Shown here: positions 31,441 to 40,529 of the stretch, one piece after another | Layout of the letters: each line of letters starts with the position of its first letter | Numbering within the stretch: the first letter of the stretch is position 1 | Source of the DNA: an uncultured Roseburia sp. | GTDB taxonomy: Bacteria > Bacillota > Clostridia > Lachnospirales > Lachnospiraceae | NCBI GenBank assembly: GCA_947642555.1 | Contig: CANRSX010000034.1 | Location: 1 to 52,949 of the forward strand | Direction of reading: 5' to 3' | DNA length: 52,949 bases | Translations under genes and position numbers: made by a program | Notes under the pieces: model-generated | The model's database searches: none | The model's input: only the letters and a program-made list of their open reading frames with translations | What the model was told of the DNA's origin: nothing

Positions 31441-32664
31441 ATGGCTTTAAACAAGAAATCCGTAGACGACATTCAGGTAAAGGGCAAAAGAGTCCTGGTG
31501 AGATGTGATTTTAACGTTCCGTTAAAAGAGGGCGTGATCACGGACGAGACACGTATCAAAGCAGCGCTTCCGACGATCCAGAAGCTGATCGACGAGGGCG
31601 GCAAAGTGATTCTCTGCTCGCATCTGGGCAAGGTGAAGAACGGCCCGAACGAGGGCGAGTCCTTAGCGCCGGTGGCAAAGAGCCTTTCTGAGAAGCTGGG
31701 CAAAGAGGTGGTATTTGTATCCGATTATAACGTGACGGGCGAGGCTGCCACAGCAGCAGTAAACACCATGAGCGAGGGAGATGTGGTACTGCTTCAGAAT
31801 ACCCGTTTCCGCGGCAAGGAAGAGACCAAGAACGGCGAGGAGTTCAGCAAAGAGCTGGCTGACCTTGCAGACGTGTATGTATGCGATGCGTTTGGTTCCT
31901 CCCACCGCGCACATGCTTCCGTGGCCGGCGTCACGAAGTTTATCACCGAGAAGGGCGGCGAGAACGCGGTTGGTTATCTGATGCAGAAGGAGATCGACTT
32001 CCTCGGCAACGCGGTAGAGAATCCGGTGCGCCCGTTCGTGGCGATCCTCGGCGGCGCGAAGGTTGCCGACAAGCTCAACGTCATCTCCAACCTGCTTGAG
32101 AAGTGCGATACCTTAATCATCGGCGGCGGTATGGCTTACACCTTCTTAAAGGCGCAGGGCTACGAGATCGGCAAGTCTCTTGTGGATGACACGAAGCTCG
32201 ACTACTGTAAGGAGATGCTTGAGAAGGCAGAAAAGCTCGGCAAGAAGCTGCTGCTTCCGGTTGACTCTGTGACGATCGCGGAGTTCCCGAACCCGATTGA
32301 CGCTCCGGTAGAGGTACAGAATTATGATGTTGCCGACATGCCGGCGGACCGCGAGGGATGTGATATCGGTCCGAAGACTGCCCAGATGTACGCGGACGCT
32401 GTTAAGAGCGCGAAAACCGTTGTGTGGAACGGACCGATGGGTGTGTTTGAGAACCCGACCCTGGCAGCAGGCACCATCGCGGTGGCGAAGGCTCTCGCAG
32501 AGACCGACGCGACGACGATCATCGGCGGCGGCGATTCTGCGGCTGCTGTCAATCAGCTTGGCTTTGGCGATAAGATGAGCCATATCTCCACCGGCGGCGG
32601 CGCTTCCTTAGAGTTCTTAGAGGGCAAGGAGCTTCCGGGCGTTATGGCGGCGGACGACAAATAA
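31441..32664 (+). CDS. pgk: Phosphoglycerate kinase
   Basis: This 407-residue enzyme transfers phosphate from 1,3-bisphosphoglycerate to ADP. It shows the substrate-binding start [14 protein letters not shown], the basic patch [26 protein letters not shown], and the C-terminal nucleotide site NGPMGVFE and [11 protein letters not shown]. Length is normal for the family. It lies between gap and tpiA on the same strand. The GGAGG ribosome site is the second of two identical blocks in its leader. Confidence 0.98.
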   Translation: MALNKKSVDDIQVKGKRVLVRCDFNVPLKEGVITDETRIKAALPTIQKLIDEGGKVILCSHLGKVKNGPNEGESLAPVAKSLSEKLGKEVVFVSDYNVTGEAATAAVNTMSEGDVVLLQNTRFRGKEETKNGEEFSKELADLADVYVCDAFGSSHRAHASVAGVTKFITEKGGENAVGYLMQKEIDFLGNAVENPVRPFVAILGGAKVADKLNVISNLLEKCDTLIIGGGMAYTFLKAQGYEIGKSLVDDTKLDYCKEMLEKAEKLGKKLLLPVDSVTIAEFPNPIDAPVEVQNYDVADMPADREGCDIGPKTAQMYADAVKSAKTVVWNGPMGVFENPTLAAGTIAVAKALAETDATTIIGGGDSAAAVNQLGFGDKMSHISTGGGASLEFLEGKELPGVMAADDK

Positions 32665-32681
32665 GAGAGACAAACATAGAA

Positions 32682-32709
32682 CGGGCAGTGCGTTTCTGCG
32701 GACTGCCCG
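32682..32709 (+). other. Intercistronic hairpin pgk-tpiA
   Basis: CGGGCAGT (32682-32689) pairs with ACTGCCCG (32702-32709). No T run follows, so it is not a terminator. It could be a processing or stability element in the shared transcript. Confidence 0.5.
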
Positions 32710-32772
32710 CGTGTGAAAATGAGACCGCAGGCACGGGCCTGTGAGAAAGTCTGAGTGCAGATGGAGGAAATC

Positions 32773-33522
32773 ATGGCAAGAAAGAAAATTGTAGCCGGCA
32801 ACTGGAAGATGAATATGACCCCGAGTCAGGCAGTTGCGCTGGCAGAGGAGTTAAAGCCCCTTGTGGCGAGCGATGACGTGGAGGTTGTGTACTGCGTGCC
32901 GGCGATTGATATCGTACCGGTTGTCGAGGCAGTAAAGGGTACGAATGTGGTAGTCGGAGCCGAGAACATGTACTACGAGGAGAAGGGCGCTTACACGGGC
33001 GAGATCTCCCCGGAGATGCTGGTGGACGCGGGCGTGAAGTATGTCATCATCGGACATTCCGAGAGACGCGATTACTTCAAAGAGTGCGACTGCATGCTCA
33101 ATAAGAAAGTAAAGAAAGCATTCGAGCATAACCTCACTCCGATCCTCTGCTGCGGCGAGTCCTTAGAGCAGAGAGAGATGGGCGTGACCCTCGACTGGAT
33201 CCGTCTGCAGATCAAGTCCGACCTTCAGGACGTGACCGCGGAGCAGGTGGCGTCGATGGTGATCGCATATGAGCCGATTTGGGCCATCGGAACGGGCCGC
33301 ACGGCCACCACAGAGCAGGCGCAGGAGGTCTGCAAGGCGATCCGCGACTGCATCGCAGAGATCTATGACACCGATACGGCGGAGAAGGTACGTATCCAGT
33401 ACGGCGGTTCCGTGAACGCGGGCAACGCGGCGGAGCTGTTCGCACAGCCGGATATCGACGGCGGACTGGTAGGCGGCGCTTCCTTAAAGGCTGATTTCGG
33501 GAAGATTGTGAATTATAAGTAA
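32773..33522 (+). CDS. tpiA: Triosephosphate isomerase
   Basis: This 249-residue enzyme interconverts dihydroxyacetone phosphate and glyceraldehyde 3-phosphate. It has Asn10-Lys12 in GNWKMNM, catalytic His95 in IIGHSERR, catalytic Glu167 in [10 protein letters not shown] and the phosphate loop [10 protein letters not shown]. The start at ATG 32773 ([12 protein letters not shown]) follows ATGGAGG; an earlier in-frame ATG at 32755 would add six unneeded residues. It is the last gene of the glycolytic cluster and is followed by a strong terminator. Confidence 0.98.
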   Translation: MARKKIVAGNWKMNMTPSQAVALAEELKPLVASDDVEVVYCVPAIDIVPVVEAVKGTNVVVGAENMYYEEKGAYTGEISPEMLVDAGVKYVIIGHSERRDYFKECDCMLNKKVKKAFEHNLTPILCCGESLEQREMGVTLDWIRLQIKSDLQDVTAEQVASMVIAYEPIWAIGTGRTATTEQAQEVCKAIRDCIAEIYDTDTAEKVRIQYGGSVNAGNAAELFAQPDIDGGLVGGASLKADFGKIVNYK

Positions 33523-33537
33523 GTGTAGCAAATCAAG

Positions 33538-33570
33538 GGGGCTGTTGCCATTTTGCAACAGCCCCTTATT
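33538..33570 (+). terminator. tpiA terminator
   Basis: The perfect 11-bp stem GGGGCTGTTGC/GCAACAGCCCC with a short loop is followed by TTATT. Confidence 0.8.
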
Positions 33571-33635
33571 CATTATATTGATGAAATACAAAAAATGAAT
33601 TTGCCAGTAATTTGCGTTAAAACCAGAAATAAAAG

Positions 33636-33664
33636 ATGACATCTTTTTGTATATGTGATATAAT
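33636..33664 (+). promoter_or_regulatory. Promoter of small lipoprotein gene
   Basis: ATGACA (33636-33641), a 17-base spacer and TATAAT (33659-33664) precede a GGGGGTGGG ribosome site and ATG 33695. Confidence 0.6.
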
Positions 33665-33694
33665 ATCATTATTATATTACATACAGGGGGTGGG

Positions 33695-34198
33695 ATGATG
33701 AAGAAAATGACTGGTTTGTTACTGCTGTGCTGTCTGGTGTTTGCCGGCTGCGGAGAACCGGCGATCACACAGGAGGAGTATGACGCGGTTGTTGCGGAGC
33801 GGGACGGGCTGCAGAGCGAACGGGACGAGCTGTTAAGCGAGCGGGATGAGCTGGAAAGCGAAATCGAAAATCTGAATAAAGCGATAGAGCTAAGTGAAAA
33901 AGTGACGGAATATCAGGCGAGAATCGAAGAACAGCATGAACACGCGAAATTCATCTTATATGTTACCGGGAAAATAGCGGGCATGGATACAGAGGAATTA
34001 CTGCTGCAGATGGACGATGTGTATCAGACGGCGGTTGATTCAATCGGAGGTGTAAAGACGCTGTATGAAAACGTGAATGCGATGGAGGGAATAGATCCAG
34101 ATGTCAATGATGCGATACAGACGGTAGATAATATGTGGGATGCATGGTGTGATTTGTACGAGAAGATTCTGGTCATGGAGAAATATGTCATGGGATAA
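33695..34198 (+). CDS. Small coiled-coil lipoprotein of unknown function
   Basis: This 167-residue protein has a type II signal peptide, MMKKMTGLLLLCCLVFAGCG, with lipobox FAGC, so it is probably anchored on the outer face of the membrane. A heptad-like coiled coil follows (about 30-75), with the near-repeat ERDGLQSERDELLSERDELE. A helical, acidic C-terminal part ends it. It has its own promoter and no operon partner. I do not recognise a family, and a structural or envelope role is only a guess. Confidence 0.75.
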   Translation: MMKKMTGLLLLCCLVFAGCGEPAITQEEYDAVVAERDGLQSERDELLSERDELESEIENLNKAIELSEKVTEYQARIEEQHEHAKFILYVTGKIAGMDTEELLLQMDDVYQTAVDSIGGVKTLYENVNAMEGIDPDVNDAIQTVDNMWDAWCDLYEKILVMEKYVMG

Positions 34199-34240
34199 GA
34201 AAAGACTGAAATAAAATAGTATTAATGAAATTGAGGTATT

Positions 34241-34302
34241 CAGGAGTAGTTGGTGTATCAGTTGGTGTATTCAGGAGCAGTTGGTGTATTAGTTGGTGTA
34301 TT
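34241..34302. repeat. Tandem repeat, 31 bp twice, built from an 11-bp unit
   Basis: Two adjacent 31-base units (34241-34271 and 34272-34302) differ at two bases. Each contains AGTTGGTGTAT twice, giving four copies at 34248, 34260, 34279 and 34291. It lies in the 203-base gap between the lipoprotein and the MBL gene. Confidence 0.85.
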
Positions 34303-34401
34303 ATGAATAAGTTGCTGACGGAAATTACAATCTGAAGTCTGCTCAAGGTGATGGATCCGGAGGAGGACGAGAAAAGGCTGGAGAATCTATGGATTCGCGT
34401 T

Positions 34402-35214
34402 TCAGGGACAAAGGTGTCTGATCGGATCAACATTTTCCACCCGATAGCAGAGGCTGTACACCTGCCCTCTGGCTGCGACCCGATAGCAAAAGGTTTTTCC
34501 GAGAAGCGTGGCTTCACGTTCTTCTCCTGCTATTTTTCTACTTACGATATCAGTAGTTAAATCAAACAATTCGTCAAGATAGGTTCCGGTCAGGATTCCC
34601 TGGGCCTGTATCTGATGGCCGGTATAGATTCTGACCTGTTCCGGATCCCTGATTTTTTCGCGCAGTCCGGCAAGGCTTTTTAAAAATTCGGACAGGGGAA
34701 GCGCGCCGGGAATATGCATCCAGAAATTGCCGGCGCCGACTGCGTCCCCGGTGAGCAGAAGGTTCTCTTTCGGATCGTACAGGACGACGCTGCCCGCTGT
34801 ATGGCCCGCGCAGCTTAGCGTGTGCAGCGTGCGTCCGCCGAGCTCCCACACATCCCCATCCTTTAGGTTGTGAAACCATTCCTTTTTTACGCCGGGTTCC
34901 ATGGAATGAAGAAATTCAAAGTCCACCTCCGGCATGTACACCGCACATCCGGCCGCCACAAATTCCGGCAGAGACTTTCCGGCATGATCGATATGGCCAT
35001 GGGTGATCAGCACGTCAAGCGGCAGTTCTGTCAGTTCCCTGACCTTTTCGTACAGACCGGTGGCATTCTGCAGCGTATCCACCAGCACGGCCCGTTTTTC
35101 GCCGGTCAGCAGATAGGCGTCCACCCCCGGGAGCAGCTCCCCGTCCCCTCTCAGATCCGACAGCTCGGACAGCCGGAAGAACGTATCGTTTATGTTCTGA
35201 ACCTGTATGTTCAT
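34402..35214 (-). CDS. MBL-fold metallo-hydrolase
   Basis: This 270-residue metallo-beta-lactamase-fold enzyme has the dinuclear metal motif HGHIDHAG (His72, His74, Asp76, His77), the later metal ligand in LSCAGHTAGSVVLYD, and TGDAVGAG. It is typical of glyoxalase-II-like or lactonase-like hydrolases of broad use and not of real beta-lactamases. There is no signal peptide, so it is cytoplasmic. It is a single gene, divergent from the YesM kinase, with AGGAGGAGG before its ATG. The substrate is unknown. Confidence 0.87.
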   Translation of the reverse strand: MNIQVQNINDTFFRLSELSDLRGDGELLPGVDAYLLTGEKRAVLVDTLQNATGLYEKVRELTELPLDVLITHGHIDHAGKSLPEFVAAGCAVYMPEVDFEFLHSMEPGVKKEWFHNLKDGDVWELGGRTLHTLSCAGHTAGSVVLYDPKENLLLTGDAVGAGNFWMHIPGALPLSEFLKSLAGLREKIRDPEQVRIYTGHQIQAQGILTGTYLDELFDLTTDIVSRKIAGEEREATLLGKTFCYRVAARGQVYSLCYRVENVDPIRHLCP

Positions 35215-35342
35215 ACAATCCTCCTCCTTTTACATAGTATGATGTTTCTTTTTATGATAGCGGCAGCAGAAGGAAGTTGTTTTCATTTTCCGACTTGTTT
35301 TTTTGAATTTCCGACGGATTCGGGTGACCTGCTTTTTTGCGA

Positions 35343-35371
35343 TTGCCCGCGATTCTTTCCTGTCGTATAAT
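35343..35371 (+). promoter_or_regulatory. Promoter of two-component genes
   Basis: TTGCCC (35343-35348), a 17-base spacer and TATAAT (35366-35371) lie 40 bases before ATG 35412. Confidence 0.6.
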
Positions 35372-35411
35372 GGGGTCAGAAGATCAGAATGGAAAGCGGG
35401 GAAGAAACGCG

Positions 35412-37058
35412 ATGCAGCCTGGCAGGAATTCGTTATATCGGAACATGGCGCCGTATCTGATGGGAATGATCGTCCTGTCCGTGATACTGGTCGCCGTAAA
35501 CAGCGTGTATGTCATCGGGCAGGCCAACCGGCGTCTGAAGGAGAATGACGAGGCATCCCTGAATATTGTATGGAGCAGCTTAAATCAGGAATTGTCCAGT
35601 ATGTCCCGCAACAGCGAAGCGCTTATGGAATCGACGCAGGTCAGGCGTCTGGCCTATATGGGATATGACGAGGAAGCCTATGTGGACGTCATAACGGAAA
35701 TGCAGAAAAACCTCCTGATCTGCCAGTATGTGTGCGGCATGTGGTTTGAGACGGAGAATGGGGAGATATCCGTGTGGAGCCCGGATTTAAAGAAGGAGGA
35801 GTCCCAGCGCTGGAGGATACTGGAGGCATATTTTTCCGATCCCGCGCACAGGGAAGGGGCGGATCAGTGGGAATATGTGCAGATCGAGGGGGAAGGCTGG
35901 CTGATCCGTCAGAGGGAGGAAAATAAAATCCGATACGGTATGTGGTGCAATGTTTCGTATATTCTTTCCTGCCTGAACGGGCAGTATACGGAGAGCGGCA
36001 CGCAGGTGAAACTGGCGGAGGATGCGCTTCCGGAGGGAGTCCGGATCCGCGCTGCGGGCGGTTCGGATATCGTGAAGGGAATGGTACTGCAGCTGATCGG
36101 AACCGCAGGACGGATCCGGAGTATAGATATGACAATTATCGTTTTGTGTATCCTGGGAGCGGGCTGTATCGGCTTTATCCTTCTGCTCTGGCGGCAGCTG
36201 CAGAAGAACCTGATCCATCCCATGCGGCAGCTGGTCGGGCTGATCGGCCGATACGGGGGCGGAGACCTGGACGCACGGCCCGTTACTGACGGCTGGCCGG
36301 AGGAGGTCAGAATCGTGGGGGATTCCCTGGGGGATATGGCGCAGAATCTGAAAAAACTCAGGATCCAGGTGTACGAGGAGGAGCTGGAAAAGAAAGAGGC
36401 GCAGATGCAGTTTATGAATGCACAGATCAAGCCGCATTTTGTGCTGAATGTGATCAATACCATTTATAATATGGCAAATCTGGATCAGACGGAGGACATT
36501 CAGAAAAGCTGTACCTGGCTGTCAAAATATATGAGGTATGTGTTTTCAAAGAAAGAAATGCAGTGCGCCCTGTCGCAGGAGATGGAGCATCTCCAGGAAT
36601 ATATCAGCATCCAGCAGATGCGGTTTCCGGGAAGGGTGTCCTGCCGGATGGAGATGGAACCGGCGGTGATGCAGTGCATGATCCCGACGATGGCGGTTCA
36701 CACCTGTGTGGAGAATACCTTTAAGCACGGTTCGGGAAAGCGGGGGGAGTTTTCGCTGTCCATTCACGGGGAGATGCATTCCGAAGGGAAAGAGGTGCGG
36801 ATTGAGATCGCCGATGCCGGAAACGGGTTTGACCCGGCGCTGGCAGAGGACATCAATACCGGGGCTTTTTTTAAGGACGCCACCTTCCGCTCCGTGGGGA
36901 TAAAAAACACGGTTTACCGTTTTCGGGAAATGTACGGGGATGCGTTTTCCTTTCGGGTGGAAAACGATCACGGGGCCCGGATGATACTTTGTTTTCCATG
37001 GAAACAATATCGGACAGAGAATGGAGAGAGAGATGAACGTACTGATCGTGGACGATGA
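35412..37058 (+). CDS. YesM-type sensor histidine kinase
   Basis: This 548-residue membrane kinase has TM1 near 15-38 (MGMIVLSVILVAVNSVYVIG) and an extracellular sensor of about 200 residues. TM2 is near 240-260 (IIVLCILGAGCIGFILLLW), followed by a HAMP linker. The His_kinase box QIKPHFVLNVINTI has His342, and a HATPase domain carries ADAGNGFDP. The usual QINPHFLYN is changed to QIKPHFVLN, with the phospho-His kept. It is paired with a YesN regulator whose start overlaps its end. In this family the signal is usually an external sugar, often linked to the adjacent LplB/YtcP-type importer. Confidence 0.9.
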   Translation: MQPGRNSLYRNMAPYLMGMIVLSVILVAVNSVYVIGQANRRLKENDEASLNIVWSSLNQELSSMSRNSEALMESTQVRRLAYMGYDEEAYVDVITEMQKNLLICQYVCGMWFETENGEISVWSPDLKKEESQRWRILEAYFSDPAHREGADQWEYVQIEGEGWLIRQREENKIRYGMWCNVSYILSCLNGQYTESGTQVKLAEDALPEGVRIRAAGGSDIVKGMVLQLIGTAGRIRSIDMTIIVLCILGAGCIGFILLLWRQLQKNLIHPMRQLVGLIGRYGGGDLDARPVTDGWPEEVRIVGDSLGDMAQNLKKLRIQVYEEELEKKEAQMQFMNAQIKPHFVLNVINTIYNMANLDQTEDIQKSCTWLSKYMRYVFSKKEMQCALSQEMEHLQEYISIQQMRFPGRVSCRMEMEPAVMQCMIPTMAVHTCVENTFKHGSGKRGEFSLSIHGEMHSEGKEVRIEIADAGNGFDPALAEDINTGAFFKDATFRSVGIKNTVYRFREMYGDAFSFRVENDHGARMILCFPWKQYRTENGERDERTDRGR

Positions 37059-38610
37059 ATCCTTCAGCGTGCTGGCAATTCGGAAAAAGGTGGACTGGGA
37101 AAATCTGTGTGAGGAGGAGATCTGCCTGTACGATGCCTATAGCGCGCAGCAGGCCAGGGAGGTGATGGGGGAGCACCCGATTGATATTATGCTCTGTGAT
37201 ATTGAGATGGCCGGGGAGACGGGGATCGAGCTGATCCGGTGGGTGAGAGGGCAGCAGCTCCCGATGGAGATTCTGATTATCACCTGCCACGAGGATTTCC
37301 ACTATGTGAAGGAGGCGCTTCGGCTGGGCGTATATGATTACTGTGTGAAGCCGCTGGATTTTACGGCGCTGGAGGGACTGCTCCGGGAGCTGGTCAGAAT
37401 GAGGGACGCAAAACAAAGGCAGCGGGAGAGGAATCAGTATGCGGATTACTGGCTGGAGGAGAAGGAGGGACTGACGAAGCAGTTCTGGTACTGGTTTCTG
37501 ACGGAGAAAGATCAGGATCCGGACAGGGTGTGGGAGAGAACCCGCAGGCTCGGAATCTCCGTTTCGGAGGAGGAAGCCTTCTTTCCCATCGTCATCGCAA
37601 TCCGGAAATATGAGATTTCACTCGTGAAATGGGATCCGGAAAAAATGGAGCGCTCTCTGCGCAGTCTGATCCGCGAGGTGATGAAGGAGACGGACTGCGA
37701 GGTGATTCTCGGCGTAAAGGGCGCGGTTGTGGTCATCCTGCGGGATGGCGGGCAGGATGCGAAGAAGGGCAGGGAGCTGGTGGAGCAGGCATATCAGCTC
37801 TTTCAGATCAGGGTCTGCTGCTGGCTGGGAGGAAAGACCCCGTTTCTGAAGCTGCCGGGGAGGATCGATGCGCTGATCCGCCGCCTGGAATCGGATGTCA
37901 GTCATCAGGAGGGCGTGTTTTCGGAGGAGGACTGGCGGATGAAGCATGAGCTGCACGGTCTGCCGGACCGGGAGCTGCCGCCAGATCTGCTGGCAAAGCT
38001 GGAGACCTGCCGGTTTTCCGAATTCCGGCTGCAGCTTCATGTGTGGTTAAAAGACAGGGAACGCAGCGGGCGCTTTTCACGGGAGGAACTGATCTATATC
38101 CGGGAATGCCTGCGGCAGGCGTATTATCTTCATTTTGAGAAGCTCCATGTCAGCGCCGCAAAGCTGGGTGAGGACGAGAAGATGAAGGTCGCTTATGAGG
38201 ACGCAGGGAGACTTGTGGCCGGGCTGGAGGAGTGGGCGGACCTGGTGACAAAATATCTGGAAGCGCGGTACGAAGAGCAGCTCGGGACAGAGATTCACGT
38301 GAGAATCCAGAAGGTGAAGGAGTATATTGATGAGAATCTGGACCGGGAGCTGACCAGGCAGGAGCTGGCGCAGATCGTTTTCCTGAATCAGGATTATTTT
38401 GCAAGGGTTTTTAAGGAAAAGGAACATGTTTCCATTATGGAATATCTGACCAGACGCAGGATCGAGGAAGCGGTGAAGCTGATGCTGCACACGGAGCTGT
38501 CCATGAGCGAGATCGCCGGGCGGTGCGGGTTTGTCAGCGTCTCCTATTTTTCCACGGTATTTAAAAAGATTATGGGGGTATCCCCGCGGGAATTCAAAAA
38601 ACAGAGGTAG
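37033..38610 (+). CDS. YesN-type response regulator with AraC DNA-binding domain
   Basis: This 525-residue protein has an N-terminal receiver domain (1-120) with acidic residues in IVDDES, phospho-Asp56 in IMLCDIEMAGETG, and KPLDF near 110. A long middle region follows. The C-terminal AraC double helix-turn-helix is at about 425-522 (LTRQELAQIVFLNQDYFARV, then LSMSEIAGRCGFVSVSYFST). The start at ATG 37033 follows GGAGAGAG and overlaps the kinase gene by 26 bases. It likely activates the following operon, where three 15-base-spaced direct repeats stand before a promoter lacking a -35 box. Confidence 0.92.
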   Translation: MNVLIVDDESFSVLAIRKKVDWENLCEEEICLYDAYSAQQAREVMGEHPIDIMLCDIEMAGETGIELIRWVRGQQLPMEILIITCHEDFHYVKEALRLGVYDYCVKPLDFTALEGLLRELVRMRDAKQRQRERNQYADYWLEEKEGLTKQFWYWFLTEKDQDPDRVWERTRRLGISVSEEEAFFPIVIAIRKYEISLVKWDPEKMERSLRSLIREVMKETDCEVILGVKGAVVVILRDGGQDAKKGRELVEQAYQLFQIRVCCWLGGKTPFLKLPGRIDALIRRLESDVSHQEGVFSEEDWRMKHELHGLPDRELPPDLLAKLETCRFSEFRLQLHVWLKDRERSGRFSREELIYIRECLRQAYYLHFEKLHVSAAKLGEDEKMKVAYEDAGRLVAGLEEWADLVTKYLEARYEEQLGTEIHVRIQKVKEYIDENLDRELTRQELAQIVFLNQDYFARVFKEKEHVSIMEYLTRRRIEEAVKLMLHTELSMSEIAGRCGFVSVSYFSTVFKKIMGVSPREFKKQR

Positions 38611-38678
38611 ATACCAGAACAGGAACGCCGGATCTTTAGGATTCGGCGTTTTTTATCCCTATATGGTAAAAATCGCCG

Positions 38679-38753
38679 GGAGGATGCAAAGTCGGAATCT
38701 GAAAACTTGGAGTCTGCATTTTAGAAAAACGGCGCAAAAGAACGTGTTATGAT
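38679..38753 (+). promoter_or_regulatory. Activator repeats and promoter of the amino-sugar operon
   Basis: Three direct repeats begin at 38679 (GGAGGATG), 38694 (GGAATCTG) and 38709 (GGAGTCTG), each 15 bases apart. The -10 box TATGAT is at 38748-38753. The -35 position reads AAAAAC, which is no match, so an activator is expected. YesN is the obvious candidate. Confidence 0.55.
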
Positions 38754-38795
38754 AGCACCATCAAAAACAACGAAACACATCAGGGAGGTAATGAG

Positions 38796-40508
38796 ATGAG
38801 AGCAAAACAACTGACAGCGCTGCTTACGGCGGCAGCCATGATAACAGGCATGTGCGCATGCGGTTCCTCCGGCGAACCGGCCGGTTCGGGGAGTAAGGAC
38901 GGCGGAGCCGCGGCAGCCGGGGTGGAGACCACCGAGAGCGGGGAGATCGTGAAGCAGGATCCGTTTTTTAAATATGAGGAGCCGGTGACCATCACGACGT
39001 TCTTTGAGATTTCCCCCACGCTGGAGAATTTTAAGGAGAGCGATCCGGATGAGATCTATTTCTTTCAGCAGATGAAGGAAGAGACGAATATCTCGCTGGA
39101 CTATCTGTGGTATGCGGCGAAGACGGCGGACGATTCCGTGCAGAAGAAGAGCATGGCCATCGCTTCCGGCGAGCTCCCGGATTTTATGCTGGTAAACAGC
39201 GCCCAGCTGGGAATGCTGGCAAAGACGGATCTGATCAACCGGGATATGGGGGATATCTTTGAAGCGTATGCCTCGGACGACCTGATCGAGTGGACGACCT
39301 GCGAGGGGATGGGGGCGATAAAATCCGCAACCTATGACGGGGAGATGATCGCCATCCCGCTGGTGAGCGGTTCCATCGACAATACGCCGATGCTCTGGAT
39401 CCGCAGGGACTGGATGAACAATCTCGGACTGGAAATGCCAGAGACCATGGAGGAGCTCTATGACGTGATGCTGGCCTTTAAGAACGACGATCCGGACGGA
39501 AACGGGGTGGACGATACCACAGGGCTTACGATCCACAATGACTTCCTCTCCACGGGAATGAGCGATGTCGTTGGTCTGTTCAACGGATTCGGGGCGTATC
39601 CGGGCGCATGGGTTGAGGACGGGAACGGCGGTCTCACCTACGGAAGCACGACGAAGGAAGCGAGGCAGGCGTTAGAGTACCTGGCTAAGATGTACCAGGA
39701 CGGACTGATCCGGGTGGACTTTTCTTCCGTGGACGGGACGGCGGCCTCCGAAGAGCTGATCGGCGGAACCTCCGGCCTCTTCTACGGGAAAATGTTCTGC
39801 GGGGGCTGGCCGCTTATGTACGGCGCTCAGAATGATCCGTCAGCGGACTGGGTGGCGCTTCCGCTTCCCTCCGCGACAGGGGAGCCGGCAAGGCCGCAGA
39901 CAGCGATTTCCATTGAGGCTTACGCGGTTGTCTCTGCAAAGTGTGAGCACCCGGAAGCGATTGTGCGCATGCTGAATTATTTTATCGAGAAATCTACAGC
40001 AGAGAAAGAGGAATACAACAGATGCCTGGTCTCCTATGACGGTACCACGACAAATTTCCCGCTGATGTATATCATGCTGAGAAATGATTATGCGCTGAAA
40101 AATCTGAATGCGCATTATGCGTGCATGGAGGCGGTGGAAAAGGAAGACCCCTCCGCGTTAAGCGGCGAGCCGCTGGCATATTATGAAGCGATTATGAAAT
40201 ATCAGGACGGCGATATCGCCGGAGGATATATGGGACAGAAGATATTTGGCGACGATATGTCTTCCTATACGGTGATTGATTATTACCACCAGAATGATCT
40301 GGTGCTGCTGGATGCCTTTTACGGCGAGCCGACGGAGACCATGGGGCAGAAGCTGACACTCATCACGGATGCGGTGATGGAATATTACACGAAGGTCATT
40401 ATGGGAACCGACAGTCTGGACCGCTTCGACGAGTTTGTGGCGGAGTGCAATGCGCTGGGGCTTGACCAGATCACGGAGGAAGTGAACGCGTGGTATCTGG
40501 AGCAGTAG
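38796..40508 (+). CDS. ABC importer solute-binding lipoprotein
   Basis: This 570-residue protein has a lipoprotein signal peptide, MRAKQLTALLTAAAMITGMC followed by ACGSS, with the lipid-bearing Cys in the CAC region. It is then an extracellular solute-binding protein of the LplA/YtcQ type (family 1). Typical stretches are RRDWMNNLGLEMPETMEELY, DDPDGNGVDDTTGL and AYAVVSAKCEHPEAIVRMLN. It captures a glycan outside the cell for the two permeases at 44180-46011. It is the first gene of the eight-gene operon that follows the YesMN genes. Confidence 0.92.
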   Translation: MRAKQLTALLTAAAMITGMCACGSSGEPAGSGSKDGGAAAAGVETTESGEIVKQDPFFKYEEPVTITTFFEISPTLENFKESDPDEIYFFQQMKEETNISLDYLWYAAKTADDSVQKKSMAIASGELPDFMLVNSAQLGMLAKTDLINRDMGDIFEAYASDDLIEWTTCEGMGAIKSATYDGEMIAIPLVSGSIDNTPMLWIRRDWMNNLGLEMPETMEELYDVMLAFKNDDPDGNGVDDTTGLTIHNDFLSTGMSDVVGLFNGFGAYPGAWVEDGNGGLTYGSTTKEARQALEYLAKMYQDGLIRVDFSSVDGTAASEELIGGTSGLFYGKMFCGGWPLMYGAQNDPSADWVALPLPSATGEPARPQTAISIEAYAVVSAKCEHPEAIVRMLNYFIEKSTAEKEEYNRCLVSYDGTTTNFPLMYIMLRNDYALKNLNAHYACMEAVEKEDPSALSGEPLAYYEAIMKYQDGDIAGGYMGQKIFGDDMSSYTVIDYYHQNDLVLLDAFYGEPTETMGQKLTLITDAVMEYYTKVIMGTDSLDRFDEFVAECNALGLDQITEEVNAWYLEQ

Positions 40509-40529
40509 TGGAATGAGAGGAGAAAAGCG

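Noticed and set aside
34188..34517. Minus-strand frame through the 31-bp repeats, giving a Thr/Pro repeat
   Set aside because: It has no plausible start site, and the repeat reading comes from the tandem DNA repeat.
34402..35214. Calling the MBL-fold enzyme a beta-lactamase
   Set aside because: It has no signal peptide and the motif set fits general glyoxalase-II-like hydrolases.
38721..39536. Long open minus-strand frame opposite the solute-binding protein gene (271 codons)
   Set aside because: It is opposite a clear lipoprotein gene and runs across its promoter. It shows no recognisable domain.
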